A stretch of DNA of 64,000 nucleotides from Tenrec ecaudatus (Eukaryota > Chordata > Mammalia > Afrosoricida > Tenrecidae). Position numbers and translations under genes: made by a program. Where the stretch lies: NCBI RefSeq assembly GCF_050624435.1, contig NC_134537.1:127076086-127140085 (forward strand). Direction: 5' to 3'. The notes below the pieces were generated by a model that searched no databases, was not told the origin of the DNA, and saw nothing but the letters and a program-made list of their open reading frames with translations. Shown piece by piece: positions 55,905 through 64,000 of the stretch (position 1 is the stretch's first letter; the number at the start of each line of letters is the position of its first letter).

Positions 55905-56212
55905 TGTGATGGTTTCCATAAGTCAAATTGGCCAGGCTATGATTCTCAGTATTTTGGCAGATATTTGGCAGATACTAATTAATCCCATTCCATTGTCTGA
56001 ATCTGAGGTGAGCAATCAATTGAGAGAGGGGTTTCCTTTGGGTCATGGCCAGTCTTCAGTAAGTAAGTAGATGCTCTGGTGAAGCTCACTCAGTTTTAAC
56101 CCTACACTTATCTGCCCCCATAATCAAAGAAGCCATGTTTTTAAACTAAATATCTCCCCATTTATATACACTTCATGGGTTTTCTTCTCTAGAGAACCTA
56201 GGCTAAGATAAA
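55905..56212 (+). mobile_element. LTR remnant, ERVL/MLT2-like
   Basis: Starts 'tgtgatggtttcc', with 'ggccaggctatgattctcag', and ends near 'ttctctagagaacctaggct'. The ends match MLT2-type LTRs and family A, but the body is shorter and differs. Fossil, no internal region. Confidence 0.65.
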
Positions 56213-56224
56213 CCTTACGAAGTC

Positions 56225-56335
56225 AGCACTACTATTATCTCCATTTTATAGATAAAGGAAGCAAAGAGCCAAGAATCCACCAGTTATTTTAAATGCTCCC
56301 TCGGTGTGGTAGGCATGGAATCCTAAGTTTAGACA
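56225..56335 (-). mobile_element. MIR SINE fragment
   Basis: 'tattatctccattttataga', 'taaaggaagcaaagagccaa' and 'gtaggcatggaatcctaag' are the complement of MIR. Confidence 0.7.
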
Positions 56336-56541
56336 ATTTCTCCATTTCTCCTCAGTCCCAAGTATCTTCTGTGTGGGCCAGTGTTCTTAGTGTATTTGTT
56401 TCCAGATGGTTTGGGTCAAAACTTGCTCAACTGATGGTCCTGGTACAGTTTGCATAGTGCGTACAGATACCTTGTTTGTATCATTTGAGAGCTTTAGAAC
56501 TTGCAAATAGGTGGCTCTAGGTAAACCTAGTGTGCATCATG
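56336..56541. other. Unassigned short gap
   Basis: No element recognised. Confidence 0.35.
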
Positions 56542-57746
56542 TTGTTGTTGTTGTTGTTGTTAGGTGCTTTGGAATCAGTCCCAACTCATAACGGCCTTAT
56601 GTACGAAGAACGAAACATCACCTGATCCGGCACCATCCCCTCACGATTGCCGCTCGATTTGACAGGACTGTGGCCGTCACTGTGTCCTTCCAGCTCATGC
56701 AGGGCTTTCCTCTTTTGCTGCCTCTCTACTTTACCCACCGTGATGTCCTTCCCCAGCTAACCCGTCCAAAGTACATGAGAACAAGTCTAGCCATTCTGGC
56801 CTCTGGGAGCATTCTGCCTTACACCTTTTAAGACAGATCTTTCTGTTCTTGTAGTAGTCCATGGTACGTTTCAATATTCCTCTGCAACGCCATAGTTCAA
56901 ATGCATCAGTCTTCTTTGGTCTGCTGTGTTCAAAGTCCAACTGTCACTTGCATCTGAGGCAATTGAACACTTTACAGACGTCTTGTGCAGTAGATTTACC
57001 TTATGCAATGTGACTTTTGATCTCTTGACTGCTGCTTCAGTGAAAACTGATTGTGGATAAAAACAAGATGAAATCCTTTACAACCTCAGTTTTTTCCCCT
57101 CTATTTATCATAGCTTACTGGTTCAGTTGGGAGGATGTTTGCTTTCTTTTCATGAAGTTATAATCCGTGCTGAAGCTGAAATCCTTGCTCTTCATCAAGT
57201 GCTTCAAGTCTTCCTCGCTTTCAGTAAGCAAGGCTGTGGCATCTGCATATTGCAGGTTGTTTATAAGGCTTCCTCCAGTCCTGCATTCTTCTTCACATAG
57301 CCCAGCTTCTCTGGTTATTGATCAACATAGAGATCAAATAATTATGGTGAGAGAATTCAACCTGGACACACACCTTTCCTGATTTTAAGCCATGCGGCGT
57401 TCCCTTAGTCTGTTCACACAACTGCCTCGTGACTCCTGTAAATATTCCTCATGAGGACAATGCAGTGTTCTGGATTCCGCTTTCTTCTCGAGGCGATCCA
57501 TAGTTTCTTATGGTCCACACAATCAAACACCGTGGCAGAGTTCATAAACCACGAGTGAACATCTTCTGGTATCCTCTGATTCCAGCCAAGGTCCGTGTGA
57601 GAGCAGCAATGGTGCCGCCGGTCCCACGTCCTTTTTTGAGTGCCACCAATGCTCTTGGATGAGCTCCAGCAACATTTTTCTTGCATGTGACATTGCTGAG
57701 ATTGTTTAGAATTTGTTTATTCTGTTGGGTCACCTTTCTTTGGAAA
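56542..57746 (-). mobile_element. RTE LINE, 3' part with tail
   Basis: Begins with (GTT)6, the complement of the (AAC)n RTE tail, then 'aggtgctttggaatcagtcc', and runs upstream through the RT region: 'gcatctgcatattgcaggtt' (complement of the YADD-like motif), 'cacaatcaaacaccgtggca' and 'gtcacctttctttggaaa'. It stops at 57746 and is continued at 58696 after an unrelated 0.95-kb block. Confidence 0.9.
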
Positions 57747-58695
57747 GGGAACAAATCAAGGGTGGAATTAAAATAACTTAACAACTGGTTTGCTCTTCTA
57801 ATGACAGTTGTAAGTATAAAAAAAGATATGTGGAAAGGTTGTTTATTATTTCATGCAGTTAATTCTTAAGTAAGAACAATAAAAGAAGCATACAATCCTA
57901 GATAATAAGATGGCATTTTAAAATATTCTTGTGAAATATTAAAGAATGCCTGACAAAACCTGAAAAAAGCTGTGAAGATATTCACATATTGCTCCTTCGT
58001 TGGCATCCACCCTATGTCTTGCTTTCATGCCAGCGTCATTGGCTGCGTGATTTATCACCAACCATATTTTCACAGTAGAAGTAGGATTACATTCCTTTAG
58101 AAGTGGGAAAATTAGAGGCTGGCAATTGTGCTTGACACATTACAAAAAATTAGGTGACTTCTTACCTCTGAACCTATTGTGTTCCTCTTTGAAAAACCCC
58201 TTTCCACTTCTGCTAAGCTTTCAGCAATTGCTCGGACAATATTTTTAGTTCTTTGAACGCTTTCAGGAATTGCACAATCCACTCATAGTATTTTCTGAAC
58301 AAATGACAGCGTGTCACCCTCTGATTATTTGGCATTTTTTTCTCTTTACCTTATATGGTCATTCACTGAAGTAACCAACACAAGAGAATACCAATGTAGT
58401 ATTTCATCTAAGTATAACAATTTTGATGAAATGAATAAGTAAATAAGCATTGTTCTGTCTAATTTTTCATACCTATGGATAGAATGAACATTACTATGGG
58501 TGTTTAGAAAATGCCTTTACACAGAACATCGAAAAAGAATAAGGAGTAGAAATGTATGCTGTCCACCTTGGGGAAGTGCCTTAGAGAGAATCCTAATGTC
58601 AAGTGCCATTTTAAGAATGGGTTTGCAAAACTCAACAAAAAATTAGGTATAAGTTCTGCCAAACTGGTGCAAACTGTTGAATCCCAGCACTGGTA
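57747..58695. other. About 950-base block of unknown origin inside an RTE
   Basis: AT-rich sequence with no recognised repeat, bounded on both sides by RTE that is nearly continuous across the gap. A plus-strand frame from 58556 reads LGKCLRENPNVKCHFKNGFAKLNKK, without a family I know. No poly(A), terminal inverted repeat or clear target duplication was found. Confidence 0.6.
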
Positions 58696-59272
58696 CTCAT
58701 GTGGGTCTCTTCCCATCAGTTCACCAGGAAGCTGTCTTCCAAATTTCCTGGCATAGATGAGTAAGTGGCTCCCGGGCTTTGTCAGCTTGTGAAACATTTC
58801 AGTGGGTGTTCCATCCATTCCTGGAGCCTTGTTTTCGGCTAATGCTCTCCGTACAGCTTGAACTTCTTCCTTGAGCACCATTGGTTGTGGCTCACATGCT
58901 ACCTCCTGAGATGACCTTTTGCTTCCTTCATGTATGATGTTCTTGATGTCACCCCCCAGCTAGACAGACCATTTTTGATTAGTGTCTAATGTACCACATC
59001 TGTTCTTAAGGTGCTCTCGAAATCTGGGTGGGATATTCACAAGGTAGTCGTTTTGGTTCTCGCGGACTTGTTTTCTCTTTCTTCAACTTCAACCTGCACG
59101 TGACCATGGACAATGGATGGTCTGTTCCACAGTTGGCCCCTGGCCCGCTCTTAGCAGCGGATAGTCACTTTTTCATCTTCTCTTCCCACAGATGGAACCC
59201 GTTTGATTTCTGTGTATTCCACCTGGAGGAATCGGTGCATCTTTGAAAAAGGTATTTGCTAAGAACCAGATG
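58696..59272 (-). mobile_element. RTE LINE, upstream part
   Basis: Resumes with 'gtgggtctcttcccatcagt', 'tcttccaaatttcctggcat', 'tccattcctggagccttgtt' (complement encoding NKAPGMDG), then, after an internal loss near 58985, endonuclease-region complement: 'ctgttccacagttggcccct', 'gatttctgtgtattccacct', 'aaaaaggtatttgctaagaa'. Confidence 0.85.
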
Positions 59273-59278
59273 AGTGTG

Positions 59279-59500
59279 CATCGTGTTGCTGTTCGGTGCC
59301 ATCAAGTAAGGGCCAATCCATTTTGACCCTGCGCACACAGAAAGGAACACTGCCTGGTCCTGAGCCATCTCACAATAGCTTTATGCGTGAGCCCATTGTT
59401 GCAGGCACTGTGCCAATCTTCTATAGAGGGCCTTTCTTTCTTTTTTTGTTTTGTGCTTTTGCTGCACTGCTACTTTACCAAGCATGAAATCCTTCTCTAA
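59279..59500 (-). mobile_element. Second RTE LINE 3' end
   Basis: 'gtgttgctgttcggtgccat', 'aacactgcctggtcctgagc', 'catctcacaatagctttatg', 'cactgtgccaatcttctata', 'taccaagcatgaaatccttc'. This repeats the 3' end already present at 56542, so it is a separate insertion next to the first. Confidence 0.85.
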
Positions 59501-59585
59501 TGGTAGAGCTCCTGGTATCACAGCAAAATCCTCCAGGCAGCATGGCACAGCACACTGACAGACAAGTGGTGGGTGTGCATTGTAG
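59500..59585 (-). mobile_element. Afrotherian composite SINE piece
   Basis: 'ggcagcatggcacagcacac' and 'tgacagacaagtggtgggtg' match the long-form SINE, antisense. Confidence 0.5.
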
Positions 59586-61329
59586 TATCACTATTACTGT
59601 CCATTGCTTTCAATCGTTTACATGCGAACACTGAAAAACGATACGTTCAAAGAAAAATCTTAACCTTTGAATCCTCTTTAAGATTCCAAAGCTCTGGCAA
59701 ACCTGGGCTTGCATGCTGCCACCGAGGTAATTGGCTTCATCAGTTCCCTTTATCCTGGGCAAGTGCTTTCCAGTTTACTTCCCGTCCACACATCACTCCA
59801 CACATTGGCATTATCTGCCTAGCTCCGGAGGGCTTTTGAGTTAGAAATTCCTAATAGACAGACTACTTTTCTATGTTCCCCGTAACAGAGCACACTGTGT
59901 TGTGATTCTTTGGGAAAATGTATAGACCTAGTCAGAGCATGCCATGTTGGAGACTTATATCCTAGTAGTGTAATTTAATAACCTCCCCCATTCTTTCCTT
60001 TGTACTCATCTATTATCCCAGGCATTTACCAGCTAAGGAAGCATTTGGCGGTTTCTTAATGTGCTAGACTCTTTCCGTTCCTTTGCTTTCCTGAGTAGCT
60101 GAGTCAGCTTTCTTACTGCTTACATGACTTAGGTAATACATGTCTGTGGATATTTTCTGGTCTCCTTCATAAAAGTAAAAAAAAAAAAGCAATTGTCAGA
60201 AATGATCAGGCTCTGATTAAATAAAAATGCTATTGAGAGTTAGGTAGACACTGTAAATGTGGCATGGATAATTTGTTAGCACGTCTGCCAACTGACTTTA
60301 GTAGCTTTAAATTGTGGATCCATTTGTGGAAGCACACCACTCTGGAAATATCATCCTAGTTTGCAAATCTGACAGCAGTAGCTGTTTCCGAATGTGTCTG
60401 ACATTACTTTCTACATTGTTTTACGCCAATCACGTTGACGGCAAACCCCTTATTACCACGCGTGATTGTCGAAAATGGTAACATGTATTTGTTTAGCTTT
60501 TTATTTTAGAATCAGCAGGCTATCACTCACTTTATTAATCATATAGCCACTGGTTTCAAGGATTATAGCCACTGGTTTCAAGTTTATCTAATTGCTACTG
60601 CTCAAAAACGGAGAACTCAGTAATGCCGCTATGCCCTGTCCATTGAGGAAGCATTGTTCTGAAGGACGTTGCACTTGTTATTGAGAAAAGAGTGGTTTTC
60701 AATGTATTTATTTTCTATTGAAAACAGTGCCTGGGTGGCTTTCTACATTCTGTTTCTAGAGGTTTCCCTGGTGAAGACCATCAGGCGGCCCTTTCTTTTT
60801 GCATCATGCCATCCTTTGCTTTCGACATTTAGGAGCCTTGTCCTTTCTTATGTTTCCAGAGATCTCCCTGGCAGGAATTCTTGCATTTGCCATAAAATTA
60901 AAACTCCATTTGTTAACTCACACCCCATCATTTTTATTAGCCCAGCAGAAAAGTCAATATTTCTAATTTGTTGCCTCTGGATTTATGCCAGCTCTGCTGT
61001 AGAACAACAGCCCCAAAGAGCAACGTAATATACACTAACTAGACTCTATAAAGATGGAAAAGGAAAGTCAAAATAATAAAAAAATAACTTGGAAATCAGA
61101 GATATGTGAAACGATCGGAACCACGGAGTCATAGCAGCCGGAGCAGATTTTTGTCTTTTAGAAAGGGATGTCCTTAAAGCCTTCGGAATTACGACGAGAA
61201 GCTGGGTGATCAGTCTTCTTTTCCTGGGACCCTCATGCTGGGTCTTTTCCCAGACACGCCCCCCCCCCCCCCGAGCTCATCGTGTTGGGGGAAGCCCAGT
61301 ACAATATCAAGAAACCTCCAACCCAACCT
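59586..61329. other. Unassigned 1.7 kb
   Basis: No element recognised apart from a small tandem duplication and a C-run near 61259-61272. A plus-strand frame of 119 codons at 60669-61028 has no motif I know. Confidence 0.4.
60542..60582. repeat. 22-base tandem duplication
   Basis: 'tatagccactggtttcaag' occurs twice, 22 bases apart. Confidence 0.92.
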
Positions 61330-61412
61330 CTCTTTTACCTAGTACCTAATTCAGCTTGTCTCTCTTTGCAATATTTCAGTTTCCTTATTTGTAAAATGGG
61401 AGTGGCTGAGAC
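61330..61412 (+). mobile_element. MIR SINE fragment
   Basis: 'tcagtttccttatttgtaaa' and 'atgggagtggctgag' match the MIR region 'cctcagtttcctcatctgtaaaatgggga'. Confidence 0.7.
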
Positions 61413-61424
61413 TTCAGACAAGCA

Positions 61425-61612
61425 CACTATCATCTAGTTGCTTCTGACTCATAGTGATCCTATAAGGCAGAATGCAACTTTCTAGAGTTTCCAAGATGGT
61501 AAATCTTTATGGAAGCAGATAGATACCTCTTTCTTGCTTGGATTGGCTGGTAGATTCAAACCCTGAACTGGTTAGTAGTCCAAAGAGTCACTCACTATAC
61601 CCTAGTGCCTCT
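61425..61612 (-). mobile_element. AfroSINE, antisense
   Basis: 'tgcttctgactcatagtgat', 'cctataaggcagaatgcaac', 'tctagagtttccaagatggt', 'ggttagtagtccaaagagtc', 'ataccctagtgcctc'. Full length. Confidence 0.86.
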
Positions 61613-61704
61613 TGATGGAGACTTGGTGCATATATTATTGCGCTTAAGTTGCATGATTCTGAGTTCTGAGTATATTACATATGTGTATGTATATACAAGT
61701 CCAA

Positions 61705-61838
61705 CCTGAGGTACCTTGGAAGAAAGACCTGGAGATCTACTTTAAAAAACTATCCATTTAAAGCACGATGGAACACAGTTCTACTCTGACAAGTATGGGG
61801 TCACCATGTGTCAGATGCAACTTGATGTCAATTAGTAT
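61705..61838 (+). mobile_element. AfroSINE variant, 3' part
   Basis: 'ccttggaagaaagacctgga', 'gatctactttaaaaaact', 'cagttctactctgacaagta', 'gtcagatgcaacttgatgtc'. The same variant is antisense at 17658-17830. Confidence 0.75.
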
Positions 61839-62524
61839 TTAATGTAAACAATATAGCTATATTTTTAAAAGAAGATGGAATAGAAAGTGTATAAGTCATA
61901 GTAAAAGACTGAGTCATCAGAACTGCTGAAAAATCTAATTCTATCACCCAGTACTACTACCTTTGTGCACAATAAAAGTAACTCTGAAAATACAGAGAGA
62001 GGGCTGGTGTCCAGCTCCTCCTCCTACTTGCTGTACAAATACAGGTGAAATTATAGCCCTGCTGTTTTCCCCCTTTTCAAACTATTACTTATTCTATCTC
62101 AAGGTTGTGGTGGAGAAAAGTTCCCATGTAATGTATAAGCCATGCGTTATAGGAAAAAATGTAAGCCACATATTTTAAGAAAGGAATATATGGAAGAAAC
62201 AACATTTCATTCTACCTCTTACTTGTGCTCGTTCATTAAAATTAAATGATGAGTTGCAAATACAGCTGAGCCTCTGGAGACAATATGTCTCCTCTCTAGT
62301 GCTCAGATTCCTTCTTCTGCTGATTGTGCTTGTTATTGTCCATGAGCCAAGTAAAGCCTGCTCCCCTGAAGGTCTGAACCTGCCCAGAGTTTTCATGGAA
62401 GAAAAGGCATTCTTCTTTTTACCAACCCAAAAACTTCTCCTATAAATACATGTTGCACGGTTTGTTAACTGAATTTCCTTACATCTAGCTTACAGATATT
62501 TTATCCACTTAATTTATGAATTAC
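61839..62524. other. Unassigned 0.7 kb
   Basis: No element recognised. A 63-codon plus-strand frame at 62254 starts with a hydrophobic stretch but lacks any other support. Confidence 0.4.
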
Positions 62525-63330
62525 TTTAAAAATCATTTTATTAAGACATAACCCAAATATCATGCCATTCAATAGTTTAGCCATATCAAGAAGGGTTGTA
62601 CAACTGCTACCAAAAGTAGTTTCAAAGCATTGTCTTCCTTCTTGTGCTACTTGATATTACATTAGCTGCCCATGACTCCCACCTCCCAGCCATACTCCCA
62701 GGAAACCTCACTCTAGTTGTTGTCTCTATAGAGTCACACAGCCTGGGCTCACATACCAGAAAGCAGAGAAAAACACACAATAGAGCGTCAAGAAGGCTAC
62801 CATCCGTAGTGAAATACAACAGAGATAAACTCCAGTTTGGGGGAAAAAATCAGAAAATATTAAAAAACAGAACAAACTCAAAGTATGTTAAAAGAGAGAT
62901 CAAATTATAAGGTTTTAACCGTTGAAGTCAGATGTGTAGATCCTGAAAGTGTAATTTGGGCTTCCACTGCCATCTTTCTGCAAACCAGAATTTCACAATT
63001 TCAATTTCATAATTTAAGCTCTGATACCATTCCCTCCTTTGGATTTGAATTATACTATTTACAATCCTTGGATAACATACATGTGCATTTTTCACGTGGA
63101 CTTAGTTGACCTCTTCCTTAGATGGCTGCTTGCTTTAAAACAAGCCTTTAGGACCTCAGATGTTATTCTTACTGATAGCTGGGTACCGTGTAGTTACTTC
63201 ACCACATTTTGCTATAGCATCCATGTCTTCTGTGTTTCCTTTTCATGAGTGTGTGTATTGAGCAAAGCCATGTCACAAGAACTAATTGTTCTTAGATGGA
63301 GCTAGGAGTAAGTGTGAGTCCCAAATCTTC
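62525..63330 (-). mobile_element. L1 3' UTR, antisense
   Basis: Begins 'aaaaatcattttattaagac', the complement of an L1 polyadenylation end, then 'catgccattcaatagtttag', 'agatggctgcttgctttaaa' and 'acaagcctttaggacctcag', complementary to the 'cttaaaggcttg...agcggccat' signature at 6790-7050. Contains no ORF. Confidence 0.75.
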
Positions 63331-63812
63331 CTATGTCAACGGCTTCTGTATTCCTCTGGTTCATCTTAGCGGCATTTTGTTATTTTATGTTAGCAAACAT
63401 GATCCATCATCACCCTGGAACATAAGGTCCTTCTGTTTTTAGGGTCATTGACTTAGTCCATGGTAATATATTTAGAAAAACAACTGAGACTCGGAGATTA
63501 AACACGTGTAGGATAGCTCCACATTGCAACACATGGATCACTGACTGCACAGATTAGATCCTGACATAACTGGACACGATTTACACAAAAACGGAAGTCG
63601 GTGGTCAGGCAAAACTTAAATGATATTCCATGACAATGTCAGACCCAGGTCTGCCAGAATGACATTCTTATTTGTTCCAAAAAATTGATTATTGTTGAGC
63701 CAATTTTCCAGCGCGGTTCTATTTTTCACACTTGAGGCTACCATTAGGTGGAGGTTGACTCATTTGATAGTAGGTAAGAAAACCATAGAATCTGTCTATC
63801 TATCTATCAAGG
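63331..63812. other. Unassigned sequence
   Basis: No element recognised. Confidence 0.4.

Positions 63813-63871
<59 letters not shown>
63813..63871. repeat. (ATCT)n microsatellite, about 15 units
   Basis: Pure tetranucleotide tract preceded by a shorter imperfect run from 63791. Expected to be length-polymorphic. Confidence 0.97.
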
Positions 63872-64000
63872 ATTCACCTGTATGGTTATCTGTCTATCAT
63901 CTATTCATTAGCAAAAGACATGTATGTGCCTCCTCTTTTGCTTTCTACCTCAGGTGCTGCCATCTGGAGCACCCTGGTTAGTTGCTGTGAAAACTACAAA
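63872..64000. other. Unassigned window end
   Basis: No element recognised. Confidence 0.3.

Noticed and set aside
58504-58881. Open frame of 125 codons, minus strand
   Set aside because: Its first part is RTE reverse-transcriptase remnant (NKAPGMDG); it then reads through the unidentified insert.
62254-62445. Small frame with hydrophobic N-terminal stretch, secreted-protein-like
   Set aside because: Length and composition are within chance expectation, with no splice, promoter or homology evidence.
63791-63871. Regular short repeats as a CRISPR array
   Set aside because: Tetranucleotide microsatellite without spacers, in a mammalian genome.

Overview
The window reads as ordinary, repeat-rich nuclear DNA of a placental mammal. 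I find no protein-coding exon, tRNA gene, rRNA gene or CRISPR array that I can support. Open frames are short (152 codons at most), overlap on both strands and often lie inside repeats. I read it as intergenic or deep intronic DNA.

The repeats point to Afrotheria and most likely to a tenrec. About twenty copies of an AfroSINE-type tRNA-derived SINE are present, with 3' parts resembling the RTE/BovB-like LINE tail. RTE LINE fragments carry the (AAC)n tail type. Several L1 3' ends match, from memory, the 3' UTR type I associate with Echinops telfairi. One SPIN-like hAT element also fits, because SPIN is known from tenrec and patchily from other tetrapods. The species call is inference; no search was run. 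Older shared mammalian layers are MIR, L2, MER5-like and MER20-like hAT elements, Tigger and an old L1.

Layout. 0-4 kb: an LTR remnant, then unexplained sequence. 4-9 kb: a long (AT)n tract, a 7SL RNA fragment, L1 3' ends, a solo LTR, and an RTE split by a full-length U1 snRNA retropseudogene. 9-20 kb: mostly unexplained, with an old L1, MIR, AfroSINEs and a MER5-like element in a GC-richer patch. 20-24 kb: L1 3' end, SINEs, SPIN-like element, LTR. 26-32 kb: an RTE fragment, then a nearly whole RTE in two head-opposed halves (twin-priming pattern) with an LTR inside, then Tigger and AfroSINE. 32-46 kb: L2, L1, MER20-like, MIR, an LTR nested in an AfroSINE, a run of three AfroSINEs, and an L1 nested in an older repeat. 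46-64 kb: scattered SINEs, a second long RTE split by about 0.95 kb of unknown DNA, further LTRs, an L1 3' end and an (ATCT)n tract.

The best leads are insertion histories: U1 into RTE with a visible target duplication, the SPIN-like element with 8-bp flanks, the inverted RTE, the unexplained insert in the second RTE, and the nested LTR and L1 insertions. Nothing resembles a new gene system. Family names rest on recalled consensus sequences, so edges are good to about 5-30 bases unless stated.
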